Positions 7,367 to 15,672 are shown, numbered from the stretch's first letter. The stretch is 32,168 nucleotides of DNA from RGIG9041 sp045541455 (GCA_045541455.1 JAZQJA010000025.1:1-32168), one strand, 5' to 3'. The notes: a model not told the origin generated them from the letters alone. A program made the numbers and translations.

Positions 7367-9203
7367 TATGTTTTGGAGTCGAGTTGTTGACATACTGCAG
7401 AATTCTTTTTTTGGACGGTTGTATTTAGCAATTGTTAGATGGTTTGGCGCAGCTTTTCATGAAAGTTATATTTATAAATTTTTTGTTGCGAAGGATATGT
7501 CTAAATATGGTGAATCATCTAAAATTGCAACTCTTTTACGAAAAGCTTTGTTTCATAGCAAGTTTACCGAATTGGTTTCTCAGAGTGTTTTGGTAAGAGG
7601 TGTGTGTCTATTACCTCAAATGGTTTTGTCATCGCCTACGTATATTTTGTCGCTGTTTCTTCTACCAAGCGGAATTATATTGTTTATCCGCTATTTTGGA
7701 AATATAAGTTATATGATAATATCAGCGCTAATCATTCTTTGCGGCATTATATTACTTAATTTTAAGATAGCAATTTGTGAAATGATTAAAAAATCATTTT
7801 TAATTGGTGCTTTTTGTTCTTTTTTTAACATAAGAACGGATTATCACGAAAATGATTGCAAAATTACTGTTTCAGCAATAGCATTTATTGTTGGTTGCAT
7901 TGCAGGTGCTGCCTCATATTTCCTAAATGAGATATTAACTATTGTTGTTTTTTTTGCTCTGATGTTATTTCCAATTGTTATTTCTTCTCCGCTTTTGCTG
8001 TTAGTTATCACGCTCTTTTCAGGAATAGCTTTATCTACAACTCCTGCGTTGATTTTAGCAGTTGTTACTTTGGTTGTAATAATTTGCAGATTGTTTTGTG
8101 GCTATGAAAAACTACCAAAATTGCGTGCAGTATATATTTTAGTTATGCTTTATACGTTGGTAACTTTGTATTATACATTTAATGGTTTTGGTGGCAGTGA
8201 TGGTATTTTGGCCGGTGCAATTCAGTTCATATTCCTTACTGTTTTCTTTTCAATTTGCGTTGTTATTAACAATGAGGACAAGTTTAGGAAATTTATATTA
8301 GCTTTTTCTGCATCAACCCTCTATACTGGTTTTATAGGTCTGTATCAGGTAATCTCTGGACAGGGTGGTACAGGCTGGGCAAAAGATGATGCTTATATAG
8401 GCGGTTTGAGAAGAATTAGTTCAACATTTTTAAACCCAAATGTTTATGGTGAATTTTTGATTTTTGCAATATGTATCATTACTGTCGCGCTTTTAATGTC
8501 AAAAACAATGCGTCAGAGAATGTTCTTATTAATATGCTTATGTATTCAAATTATTAATTTGGCTTTAACATATTCGCGTGGTTGTTATTTGGCTGTTATT
8601 TTATCGGCGTTGATTATTGTTTGGTTTTGTGATAAACGTCTGCTTGGTTTTGGATTTTTGGCATTGCCGGCTTTGCCGTATGTTCTTCCGCAAAATGTTA
8701 TGACACGTATAATGAGCGTGGCATCTTCGTTAAAAGATAGTTCGGTCACATACAGATTTAGCATATGGAGGGCGTCTCTTAGGGTTATTGAAAATCATTG
8801 GTATATAGGGTCTGGTATAGGTACAGTAGCTTTTACATCCTTTTATCAAAATTATATGTTAAGCGGTGTAACAGCTCAGCATTCACACAATACATTTATG
8901 CAGATTACAATAGAATTGAGCGCTGTTGCAACAGTTCTTATTATTTTCATAATGCTTTTTATGTGCAGAGATGTAGGGTTCGTACTAAAAAACAAAAATG
9001 ATTTGAAGTCTAAATTGATGGTTATACCATTACTTGCATCATTTGCAGGCGTAATGCTTGAAGGACTTGTTGATTACATTTTCTATAATAATATTATTTA
9101 TATGGTATTTTGGCTGGTTCTTGGCTTATTGGTATCGGCTTTAAATATTATTAGCGGGGAACTTGAAGATAATAAAGGAGTGTTAATAAATGAGAAAGTA
9201 TAA
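7359..9203 (+). CDS. O-antigen ligase/polymerase family membrane protein
   Basis: A 614-residue polytopic membrane protein with a soluble N-terminal part (about residues 1-75), then at least ten hydrophobic segments. The C-terminal region carries the Wzy_C-like pattern: an arginine-containing loop (SSTFLNPNVYGEF near 356), SRGCYLAV near 406, and the large-loop motif QHSHNTFMQ near residue 507-515. Proteins of this family join or polymerise undecaprenyl-linked glycans outside the membrane. In Gram-positives they occur in capsule, exopolysaccharide or teichuronic-like polymer loci, or as glycosylation ligases. No glycosyltransferase is nearby, so substrate is unknown. ATG 7359 has a strong AAGGAGGGG site and overlaps murJ by 8 bases; the next gene overlaps its end by 14 bases. 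Confidence 0.85.
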   Translation: MYSMFWSRVVDILQNSFFGRLYLAIVRWFGAAFHESYIYKFFVAKDMSKYGESSKIATLLRKALFHSKFTELVSQSVLVRGVCLLPQMVLSSPTYILSLFLLPSGIILFIRYFGNISYMIISALIILCGIILLNFKIAICEMIKKSFLIGAFCSFFNIRTDYHENDCKITVSAIAFIVGCIAGAASYFLNEILTIVVFFALMLFPIVISSPLLLLVITLFSGIALSTTPALILAVVTLVVIICRLFCGYEKLPKLRAVYILVMLYTLVTLYYTFNGFGGSDGILAGAIQFIFLTVFFSICVVINNEDKFRKFILAFSASTLYTGFIGLYQVISGQGGTGWAKDDAYIGGLRRISSTFLNPNVYGEFLIFAICIITVALLMSKTMRQRMFLLICLCIQIINLALTYSRGCYLAVILSALIIVWFCDKRLLGFGFLALPALPYVLPQNVMTRIMSVASSLKDSSVTYRFSIWRASLRVIENHWYIGSGIGTVAFTSFYQNYMLSGVTAQHSHNTFMQITIELSAVATVLIIFIMLFMCRDVGFVLKNKNDLKSKLMVIPLLASFAGVMLEGLVDYIFYNNIIYMVFWLVLGLLVSALNIISGELEDNKGVLINEKV

Positions 9204-9684
9204 ATTATTTGGCAAATTGCCAGTGTTTGATTTGATTGTAATTGTTGTTTTATTAGTTGCTTTTATTTTGTGTTTTAAAGTCTTTAATACTAGTAATACT
9301 GCAAGTGTTCTAACAGAAACTCAAACTAAGACCATTAGATATACAGTTGATTTCACTAATTTATCTGAACTAATAAAAAATCTTCCTGAACAAGGAGAAA
9401 AAGTATACGATAACACAACCAACTCCGAATTAGGTAAGGTGGTTTCTTCTGAATCGTTACCATTTGTTTTAAATAGTTATAATGACATAACCGGTGAACC
9501 AGTTTCAACAGTATGTAAGGATAGACATACTATTCGTGTTGTTGCAGAGACAACTGCGAATGTTTCTGACAGAGGAATTGAAATTAATGGAGTTAAAATC
9601 GGTATTGGCAGAAATTTGACATTGAATATGCCAAGTTTATGTGCAACCGGTATAATTAAGAATATAGAGGAAGTGGTGAAATAA
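9190..9684 (+). CDS. DUF4330 family membrane-anchored protein (first copy)
   Basis: A 164-residue protein of the DUF4330 family, function unknown. It has a short basic N-terminus with the pattern LFGKLPVFDL, one membrane segment (about residues 14-32), then an extracellular domain of about 130 residues that looks beta-rich. There is a pattern of two similar halves, each with a short GxxVYDN/GVKIG-type turn. It begins inside the end of the polymerase-like gene (14-base overlap, ribosome site AAAGGAG), so co-expression is very likely. It is paralogous to the following gene. Position suggests a partner for the polymerase or flippase in building a surface polymer; that is inference. Confidence 0.8.
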   Translation: MRKYKLFGKLPVFDLIVIVVLLVAFILCFKVFNTSNTASVLTETQTKTIRYTVDFTNLSELIKNLPEQGEKVYDNTTNSELGKVVSSESLPFVLNSYNDITGEPVSTVCKDRHTIRVVAETTANVSDRGIEINGVKIGIGRNLTLNMPSLCATGIIKNIEEVVK

Positions 9685-9686
9685 TT

Positions 9687-10178
9687 ATGAAATTGATTGA
9701 TAAAAACGGAAAATTATTTGGTAAAATAAGTGTTCTGGATATATTAATTGTTGTTTCTGTTGTATTTATAGCTACGGTTTTTATTTTAAATAGTTCTAAA
9801 CAAATCAAACTTCCTATAAGCACTAAGGCCAATACTGAATATATTGTTGAATTTAAAGCATATAATATTGAAAAAGGCACACAAGCTCCATTCGCGGTAG
9901 GGGATAACTTATATGCTAATACCGGTGAATTGATAGGAGAAATTGTAGAAGTTGAGTCAAAACCAATGATAACTAAAGAGAAACTTCAAAACGGAACTTA
10001 TTTCGATTTTGAAAGTGAAAAAAGTCTTGACTATTTTATAACTGTAAAGGGCCTTGGTACTGTTACAGAAAAAGGATTGTTTGCTCAGGGTACATTTGCC
10101 TTATATCCTAGTAATTCTGTTCAGGTGAGCAGTAGAAGTTTTTATGGAAATGTTATTGTCTTAAGTGTTGAAAAATAA
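9687..10178 (+). CDS. DUF4330 family membrane-anchored protein (second copy)
   Basis: 163 residues, the same architecture as its upstream neighbour: N-terminal KLFGKISVLDI, a single membrane segment (about residues 17-33) and an extracellular beta-rich domain of about 125 residues. The start MKLIDKNGKLFGK is the typical DUF4330 opening. It starts 2 bases after the first copy ends. The two copies share the N-terminal signature and layout but are diverged in the exported part, so they may form a heteromer rather than being a recent duplication. No active-site residues can be identified. Last gene of the murJ operon; no clear hairpin terminator follows. Confidence 0.82.
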   Translation: MKLIDKNGKLFGKISVLDILIVVSVVFIATVFILNSSKQIKLPISTKANTEYIVEFKAYNIEKGTQAPFAVGDNLYANTGELIGEIVEVESKPMITKEKLQNGTYFDFESEKSLDYFITVKGLGTVTEKGLFAQGTFALYPSNSVQVSSRSFYGNVIVLSVEK

Positions 10179-10230
10179 TATTATTTTAACCATTGTTTAT
10201 GTCAAACTGACCAAAAGTTGATTTATTCTA

Positions 10231-10259
10231 TTGACTTGAAATAAACAATACGATAATAT
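10231..10259 (+). promoter_or_regulatory. Promoter of the HPr gene
   Basis: -35 TTGACT (10231-10236), 17-base spacer, -10 TAATAT (10254-10259); GATAAT at 10252-10257 is an alternative -10 with a 15-base spacer. The ATG follows at 10304 with a GGGAGGA ribosome site. Confidence 0.6.
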
Positions 10260-10303
10260 TTAGATACTTAAGTTAACTATTATTTTGATTGGGAGGATTA
10301 CTT

Positions 10304-10567
10304 ATGTACTCCAAAGAGGTTAAGGTTATAAATAGTGTTGGTCTTCATGCAAGACCTGCAACATTTTTTATTCAGAAATCCAATGAATTTAAAAGTTCTA
10401 TTTGGGTGGAAAAAGGCGATAGAAGAATTAATGCAAAAAGTTTACTTGGCATTTTGTCGCTTGGTATTATCAAGGGAACCGACATTAAGATAATTGCAGA
10501 TGGTGTCGATGAAGAAGCTGCAGTTTCTTCTCTTGTAAACCTTATAGAAAATGAATTGACCGATTAA
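10304..10567 (+). CDS. HPr family phosphocarrier protein
   Basis: An 87-residue HPr. It carries phosphate from Enzyme I to sugar-specific EII components of the phosphotransferase system, or acts as a regulatory Crh-like protein. His15 is present in GLHARPA, so it can be the PTS phosphocarrier. Ser46, the HPr kinase site, is present in INAKSLLG, so catabolite-repression signalling is also possible. ATG 10304 places His15 and Ser46 at their standard numbers and follows GGGAGGA by about 6 bases; an upstream in-frame TTG would put the ribosome site inside the gene. No Enzyme I or EII gene is in the window. Monocistronic, ending in a strong terminator. Confidence 0.95.
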   Translation: MYSKEVKVINSVGLHARPATFFIQKSNEFKSSIWVEKGDRRINAKSLLGILSLGIIKGTDIKIIADGVDEEAAVSSLVNLIENELTD

Positions 10568-10576
10568 TGTCTCTTT

Positions 10577-10604
10577 CGGACGGTCCGTGTGACCGTCCGT
10601 TTTT
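10577..10604 (+). terminator. Rho-independent terminator after the HPr gene
   Basis: GC-rich 9-base perfect stem CGGACGGTC/GACCGTCCG with loop CGTGT, followed by T5. Confidence 0.93.
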
Positions 10605-10627
10605 ATTGTTAAATTTTAGAGGTTGTT

Positions 10628-11281
10628 ATGAACTATTTGTCACCATCAATTTTAGCAGCAGACTTTTCAAATCTTTGGCATGATATTAAACTTGCAACTG
10701 ATAATGGTGCGGAATATATACATATTGATATTATGGATGGAGTTTTTGTCCCTAATATTTCTTTTGGTTTTCCGGTCATTGATTGTCTTCGTCCTTTATG
10801 TGATAAGGTTTTTGATGTTCACTTGATGATTGATAAACCAGAGCGCTATGTTGAAAAGTTTGTTAACTCAGGCGCTGATATAATTACTTTTCATATTGAA
10901 AGCACTAATAAGCCGTTTGAAATTATAAAAAAAGTTCACAGTTTTGGTAAGAGAGTGGGCTTATCTATAAAACCTAATACAACGGTTGAATCAATTGCTG
11001 AATTTTTGCCGTATATTGATATGGTTTTGGTTATGACAGTTGAACCGGGATTTGGCGGTCAGAAGTTTATGCCCGAAATGTTAAATAAAGTAGAAAAACT
11101 GAAAGCAATTAAGCAACAAAATTCATATCACTTTGATATTGAAGCAGATGGTGGAATTACTCTTGAAAATATTGATTTATTAAAAAAAGCCGGTGTTAAT
11201 GTTTTTGTTGCTGGTTCCAGTGTTTTTGCCAAAGAAAAAATTGCAGAAAATACAAGAAAATTTATAGATAAGATTATATAA
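10628..11281 (+). CDS. rpe: Ribulose-phosphate 3-epimerase
   Basis: Interconverts ribulose 5-phosphate and xylulose 5-phosphate in the non-oxidative pentose phosphate pathway; cytoplasmic TIM barrel. 217 residues, normal length. Visible family motifs: LSPSILAADF at residues 4-13, HIDIMDGVFVPN at 32-43 with metal/catalytic His32, Asp34, and FDVHLMI with His65. EPGFGGQKF near 139-147 and EADGGI near 172-177 with the second catalytic Asp are also present. AGAGG lies 5 bases before the ATG. It sits directly downstream of the HPr terminator with no obvious promoter, so it may depend on read-through or on a weak promoter not seen. The regulator gene follows after 13 bases. Confidence 0.96.
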   Translation: MNYLSPSILAADFSNLWHDIKLATDNGAEYIHIDIMDGVFVPNISFGFPVIDCLRPLCDKVFDVHLMIDKPERYVEKFVNSGADIITFHIESTNKPFEIIKKVHSFGKRVGLSIKPNTTVESIAEFLPYIDMVLVMTVEPGFGGQKFMPEMLNKVEKLKAIKQQNSYHFDIEADGGITLENIDLLKKAGVNVFVAGSSVFAKEKIAENTRKFIDKII

Positions 11282-11294
11282 TTAAGAGGTAGAA

Positions 11295-11978
11295 ATGGAA
11301 TATACTGATTTTTCCAGAATTTTAATGCATTTAAGAAAGGATAAAGGAATATCCCAAAAAAAAGCAGCTGATGATTTAGGTGTATCACAATCACTACTTT
11401 CTCATTACGAAAAAGGTATTAGAGAGTGTGGCCTTATGTTTTTAATTAGAGCTGCTGATTATTATAATGTTACGGTAGATTACCTTTTGGGTAGAAGTTA
11501 TGATAAAAACGGCACTACTATTTCATTAGATGAGTTGCCTGATGAAAATGCAGTTAAAGGAAATACTGGGGTTCGCAGTATGCTGCCAACGCTTAATAAA
11601 AAACTCATTTCTAATTCGATATCCATAATTATGGACACTTTATCCAAAATAGACAATAAAAACTTAACTACAGAAGTTTCATCGTATTTAAGCGTGGCTG
11701 TTTATAAAATGTTTCGTATGTTATATAACAGTAATAATGCTAATCCCAAAAGTTTGTTTGGCGCTGATGAATCCAGCTATACATATATGTCAGATGCTTC
11801 TATGAATCAGTCTCAAGCAAAAATACAAAGAATTCTTAATGAAATGTCTTCCGACGAAAAAGACGAATACATTAAACTTGACGAACAGAGTTTAATTACA
11901 AATTATCCTTCCTATGTTTCTTCTCTGCACAATTTGTTACAAAACACCGAAAATAAAATAGGTGCAAGGAAAAAGTAA
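11295..11978 (+). CDS. XRE family transcriptional regulator
   Basis: DNA-binding regulator of 227 residues. The N-terminal 65 residues form a clear Cro/cI-type helix-turn-helix (RKDKGISQKKAADDLGV followed by SLLSHYEKG and VTVDYLLG). The remaining 160 residues show no recognisable ligand or protease domain; they look mostly helical, with a polar, Ser/Asn-rich middle and a basic tail (GARKK). It lacks the Ala-Gly and Ser/Lys cleavage signature of LexA/cI-like repressors as far as I can see. It follows rpe closely and is probably co-transcribed with it. Target genes are unknown. Confidence 0.85.
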   Translation: MEYTDFSRILMHLRKDKGISQKKAADDLGVSQSLLSHYEKGIRECGLMFLIRAADYYNVTVDYLLGRSYDKNGTTISLDELPDENAVKGNTGVRSMLPTLNKKLISNSISIIMDTLSKIDNKNLTTEVSSYLSVAVYKMFRMLYNSNNANPKSLFGADESSYTYMSDASMNQSQAKIQRILNEMSSDEKDEYIKLDEQSLITNYPSYVSSLHNLLQNTENKIGARKK

Positions 11979-12024
11979 AAGTTTTAACTTATCTTTTGCT
12001 TTTTCTGTTTACTATAAAAATTAT

Positions 12025-12061
12025 AAGCTGTGATCTTTTTTGATTGCAGCTTAATTTTTTT
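12025..12061 (+). terminator. Terminator after the XRE regulator gene
   Basis: Stem AAGCTG..GATC pairing with GAT..CAGCTT with a T6 loop, followed by a T-rich tract (AATTTTTTT). The stem has two central mismatched positions, so strength is moderate. Confidence 0.6.
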
Positions 12062-12073
12062 AATAAATAAACC

Positions 12074-12102
12074 TTGAAAAAGTAATTTATATGTATTATA
12101 AT
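12074..12102 (+). promoter_or_regulatory. Sigma-A promoter of the EF-G-like gene
   Basis: -35 TTGAAA (12074-12079), 17-base spacer, perfect -10 TATAAT (12097-12102). The untranslated leader of about 68 bases holds a small AT-rich hairpin (AAAATAA/TTATTTT near 12130-12147). Confidence 0.75.
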
Positions 12103-12175
12103 TAATGCATATTATATAAAAATAATCTAAAATAATGGTTATTTTTGTGTAAAAAACAATTCAGGGGTGACCTAT

Positions 12176-14236
12176 ATGGAATATTTAGCAAAAAGCATTA
12201 GAAATGTGTGCCTCATGGGACACAAAGGTTATGGAAAAACAACACTTACTGAGGCTATGTTGTTTTTTTCTAAGTCAACTGACCGATTAGGAAAAGTTGA
12301 ACAAGGAAATACAGTAAGCGATTTTGATTCTGAAGAAATCAAACGAAAATTATCTTTGTCATTATCTGTAAACCCGTTTACATATAAAAACACGAAAATT
12401 AATCTTATTGATACTCCGGGATTTTATGATTTTGAAGGTGAACAGAACTCGGCATTAAGTGCGGCTGATACTGCTGTTATTGTTGTTACCAGTAAAACTA
12501 CAGTTTCTGTCGGTACCGAAAAAGCAATGCTTAAATGTGAAAGAGCTGGCTCGCCGGTTGTGTTTTTTAACTTAGGTCTTGATGACGATAACGGAAATTT
12601 CTATACGACACTTGGACAACTTTACGAAAAATTTGGTGATAATAAAATAGTTCCTATGCAACTTCCACTTGTCGAAAATGACAAAGTTGTTGGTGGTGTT
12701 GATGTAATTGACGGTAAGGCTTACAAATTTAAAGATGATGGCACCTCTGTTCCATGCGATACTCCTGCAGATATGTCTGATAGAATTGAAGAGTATCGAC
12801 ATAAGGTTTTCGAACATATCGCAGAAACTAATGAAGAACTCATGGAAAAGTATTTTGAGGAAACTCCATTTACTCAAGAAGAAATTAACACTGGCATCAA
12901 AAACGCTATAAAAGCAAGAATAATGTTTCCGGTATTTATAGGAATACCAACCCAAATGTTTGGTATTGAAAAATTTATACAAACAATTGTTGATTATTTC
13001 CCGTCTCCAGCAGGAATTGGTGCTGTTAAAGCAGGTGATGAAAATATTGTCTGTGATGATAATAATCCTACAGTTATTCGAGTCTTCAAAACTATTGCAG
13101 ATCCGTTTGTAGGAAAACTTTCGTTTTTTAGAATTTATTCTGGTAAAGTAGTTAAGGATGAAACTTATTTAAATACAGTTACCGGAGAAAAAGAGAAGAT
13201 CGCCCACGTTTATACTCCTTTTGGTAAAAAACAAAATGAGGTTACTTCTTTATCTGCAGGAGATATTGGTGTTTTCACTAAGCTCGGAAATACAAATACT
13301 TCTGATACTTTGTGCGGTAAAGGGATTGATGTAAAATTGGATAAAATCAAATTCCCTAAGCCCAATTTTTCTAAAGCAGTTTTGCCAAAGGCAAAAGGTG
13401 ATGAGGAAAAAATTTCTCAAGGTATAAAGAAAATGATGGAAGAAGATCCAACGGTTAAACTTATAAATAATGTTGAAACAAAACAACAAGTGCTATATGG
13501 CATGGGTGATATGCAACTTGATGTAATAGTATCTAAACTTCACTCTAAATTCCAGGTTGAAGTTGTACTAGAGGATGAAAAAATTGCATATAGAGAAGCT
13601 ATTAAAAAGAAAGTTAAAGTGCAAGGTAAACATAAAAAGCAATCAGGCGGTCACGGTCAATACGGTGATGTTTGGATAGAGTTTGAGCCTTGCTATGATG
13701 CTGAATTTACTTTTGCGGAGAGTGTATTCGGCGGTTCGGTTCCAAAGAATTTCTTCCCTGCAGTTGAAAAAGGTTTGCGTGAAAGTATACAAAAAGGCGT
13801 GTTAGCAGGCTATCCTGTTACAAATATTAAAGCTACTTTGGTAGATGGGTCTTATCATCCTGTAGATTCCTCTGAAATGGCTTTTAAAATGGCTGCTTCA
13901 ATAGCATTTAAAGAAGGTATGAAGCAAGCATCTCCTGTTTTACTTGAACCTATCGGTACTTTGATTGTAAATGTTTCTGATAGGCTTATGGGTGATATTA
14001 TAGGTGACATTAATAAGCGCAGAGGTCAGGTTCTTGCTATGGATAATGCACCTGACGAAAGAGGACGCAAAATTGTAACTGCTAATGTACCTATTAGTGA
14101 AATGTCTTCATACGCTATGGATCTTCGCAGTATGACGCACGGTCGCGCTTCGTTCTCACTTGATTTCTTAGAGTATAGAGAAGCACCGTCTAACATTGTT
14201 GCAAAAGTAGTTGCTTTGGCGGGAAATAAGGAATAA
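12176..14236 (+). CDS. Elongation factor G-like GTPase (EF-G2/FusA2 type)
   Basis: A 686-residue translational GTPase with the EF-G domain plan. The GTPase domain comes first: P-loop GHKGYGKTT at 15-23 and DTPG at 79-82. Domain II follows at about 290-380. Domains III-V follow, with GMGDMQLDV near 442-450, the domain IV loop GGHGQYGDVWIEF near 489-501, and MGDIIGDINKRRGQV near 605-619. The G4 base-recognition motif NKxD is replaced by NLGLDD (132-137), and the switch-I RGITI motif is replaced by KRKLSLSLS. Those changes mark the EF-G paralogues distinct from canonical FusA; they may bind GTP differently or act as ribosome or stress factors. ATG 12176 follows GGGGTGA by about 7 bases; an upstream GTG overlaps that site. 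Own promoter. Confidence 0.9.
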   Translation: MEYLAKSIRNVCLMGHKGYGKTTLTEAMLFFSKSTDRLGKVEQGNTVSDFDSEEIKRKLSLSLSVNPFTYKNTKINLIDTPGFYDFEGEQNSALSAADTAVIVVTSKTTVSVGTEKAMLKCERAGSPVVFFNLGLDDDNGNFYTTLGQLYEKFGDNKIVPMQLPLVENDKVVGGVDVIDGKAYKFKDDGTSVPCDTPADMSDRIEEYRHKVFEHIAETNEELMEKYFEETPFTQEEINTGIKNAIKARIMFPVFIGIPTQMFGIEKFIQTIVDYFPSPAGIGAVKAGDENIVCDDNNPTVIRVFKTIADPFVGKLSFFRIYSGKVVKDETYLNTVTGEKEKIAHVYTPFGKKQNEVTSLSAGDIGVFTKLGNTNTSDTLCGKGIDVKLDKIKFPKPNFSKAVLPKAKGDEEKISQGIKKMMEEDPTVKLINNVETKQQVLYGMGDMQLDVIVSKLHSKFQVEVVLEDEKIAYREAIKKKVKVQGKHKKQSGGHGQYGDVWIEFEPCYDAEFTFAESVFGGSVPKNFFPAVEKGLRESIQKGVLAGYPVTNIKATLVDGSYHPVDSSEMAFKMAASIAFKEGMKQASPVLLEPIGTLIVNVSDRLMGDIIGDINKRRGQVLAMDNAPDERGRKIVTANVPISEMSSYAMDLRSMTHGRASFSLDFLEYREAPSNIVAKVVALAGNKE

Positions 14237-14246
14237 TTATGTAATA

Positions 14247-14275
14247 TTGATTTGACTAAACGAATAATATATACA
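14247..14275 (+). promoter_or_regulatory. Possible promoter of the DUF4830 gene
   Basis: -35 TTGATT (14247-14252), 17-base spacer, -10 TATACA (14270-14275), 26 bases before the ATG. The match is modest, and read-through from the EF-G-like gene is an alternative because no terminator is seen between them. Confidence 0.4.
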
Positions 14276-14301
14276 AAGAAATATGAAAGTAGTGCTTTGT
14301 T

Positions 14302-14763
14302 ATGTATATAGTTTCAGTTAAATTAAATAAGAAGAAAGTATGTTCTGTGGCTGCAGCTTTCTGCTTGGCTATAGCAATAATTTTTGTTTCTTTTCCCAAT
14401 TCTGCCAGTGATGTTTTAAATACTAATGTAAACACCTCGGCTAAATCAACCGACGAGCATATTGATTTTTTAAATGCTTTTGGATATAATGTATCTGAAA
14501 AACCCGTTCAGATACAGGAAATAGTTATACCTGAACAGTTTAGTTCGGAGTATGAAAAATACAATGAATTTCAAAAACTGTCCGGTTTTGATTTGTCTAA
14601 ATTTAAAACATATCGTGTTAAAAAATACACATATAAAATTTTGAATTATGATTCTGACGACGAGGTTGTTGCAAATTTAATTGTTTATAATAACAAGGTA
14701 ATTGGCGGTGACATTTCTTCTACTTCTTTAGGGGGATTTGTTCACGGTTTTGTAAAAGAGTAA
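14302..14763 (+). CDS. DUF4830 domain-containing exported or membrane-anchored protein
   Basis: 153 residues, function unknown. The N-terminus has a basic region with one hydrophobic segment (about residues 14-33), acting as signal peptide or membrane anchor. The rest matches the DUF4830 pattern as I recall it: HIDFLNAFGYNVSEKPVQIQ (53-72), IPEQF, YEKYNEFQKLSGFDLSKFK, a YTYKILNYD strand, then NLIVYNNKVIGGD and a C-terminal GGFVHGF. The domain is small and alpha/beta. The ribosome binding site before ATG 14302 is weak, so the start is less certain. Monocistronic with its own strong terminator. Confidence 0.78.
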   Translation: MYIVSVKLNKKKVCSVAAAFCLAIAIIFVSFPNSASDVLNTNVNTSAKSTDEHIDFLNAFGYNVSEKPVQIQEIVIPEQFSSEYEKYNEFQKLSGFDLSKFKTYRVKKYTYKILNYDSDDEVVANLIVYNNKVIGGDISSTSLGGFVHGFVKE

Positions 14764-14790
14764 AACAAGGCCGCGTTAGCGGCCTTGTTT
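14763..14790 (+). terminator. Rho-independent terminator after the DUF4830 gene
   Basis: Perfect 12-base stem AAACAAGGCCGC/GCGGCCTTGTTT with a GTTA loop, GC-rich, with a T-run in the descending arm. Confidence 0.9.
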
Positions 14791-14818
14791 ATTTGTAGTT
14801 TAAACTATTAGGGGATTC

Positions 14819-15559
14819 ATGAGAATAGATAAATTTATTTGTGATACCATAAATATTACAAGAACACAGGCTAAAAACAAAATATCTAAAGGTTCGGTTT
14901 TTAAAAACGGAAAAAGAGTTCGCTCAGGTTCTGAGCAGGTTGATTTTTCTGATGAAATTATTCTGGATGGCAATAAAATATCATATAGAAAATATGTTTA
15001 TATTATGATGAATAAACCTGCTGGTGTTCTAAGTGCCAGCCGTGATTTACACTCAATTACTGCTTTGGATTTGTTGTCGAAAGAGGACAAGCGCCATGAC
15101 TTGTTTGTTGCAGGGCGCCTTGACAAAGATACTACCGGATTTTTGCTAATAACAAATGATGGTTCATTTGCGCATGATATTTTATCTCCTAAAAAACATA
15201 TCTTTAAAACTTATGTCGTTACACTAAAAAATTCTGTTCGAAATAATTACACTCGGATGTTTGCTGACGGAATTGTTTTGGAGGATGGCTATGTTTGTAA
15301 ACCTGCCAAATTTAAGAAACTTGACAATTTTAAATGTCAACTTGAAATTAGTGAGGGGAAATTTCATCAAATCAAACGTATGTTTAAATCATTAGATAAT
15401 GAAGTTGTGTCCTTGAAACGTGTTGCTCTGGGCAGCCTATTACTTGATGATAGACTGAATGAGGGAAGTTATAGATATCTAAATGACCAAGAAATCGACG
15501 AAATTTTAGGCATAATATCCAAAAAAACTCCTCAAACAATATATCGAGCGTCAAAATAG
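14819..15559 (+). CDS. rsuA: RsuA-type rRNA pseudouridine synthase
   Basis: Converts a uridine in rRNA to pseudouridine, most likely U516 of 16S rRNA by analogy with RsuA; RluB/E/F-type targets cannot be excluded. 246 residues: an N-terminal S4 RNA-binding domain (about 1-60, MRIDKFICD, KGSVFKNGKRV), then the RsuA/RluA catalytic domain. The catalytic Asp102 lies in AGRLDKDTTGFLL, with MNKPAGV at 64-70 and the C-terminal GKFHQIKRMF motif. GGGG lies about 5 bases before the ATG. It follows the DUF4830 terminator; no clear promoter is seen in the short gap. Confidence 0.9.
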   Translation: MRIDKFICDTINITRTQAKNKISKGSVFKNGKRVRSGSEQVDFSDEIILDGNKISYRKYVYIMMNKPAGVLSASRDLHSITALDLLSKEDKRHDLFVAGRLDKDTTGFLLITNDGSFAHDILSPKKHIFKTYVVTLKNSVRNNYTRMFADGIVLEDGYVCKPAKFKKLDNFKCQLEISEGKFHQIKRMFKSLDNEVVSLKRVALGSLLLDDRLNEGSYRYLNDQEIDEILGIISKKTPQTIYRASK

Positions 15560-15605
15560 TGTATTTTGTACAAAAAGACTGAAGTAATTTTGTAGAAAAA
15601 AACAT

Positions 15606-15633
15606 TTGATTTTTTTAAATAATGTGATATAGT
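15606..15633 (+). promoter_or_regulatory. Promoter of the sugar ABC ATPase gene
   Basis: -35 TTGATT (15606-15611), 16-base spacer, -10 TATAGT (15628-15633), 39 bases before the ATG at 15673. Confidence 0.55.
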
Positions 15634-15672
15634 TATATTAAATGATTAATATTATTCGGGAGGAATATTTTA

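Noticed and set aside
10179..10303. Riboswitch or small RNA between the second DUF4330 gene and the HPr gene
   Set aside because: The 125 bases hold a sigma-A promoter and ribosome site; no extended stem structure was found.
12572..12982. 136-codon open frame antisense inside the EF-G-like gene
   Set aside because: It is wholly within a strongly conserved coding gene, and has Phe/Lys-rich composition expected from an AT-rich shadow frame.
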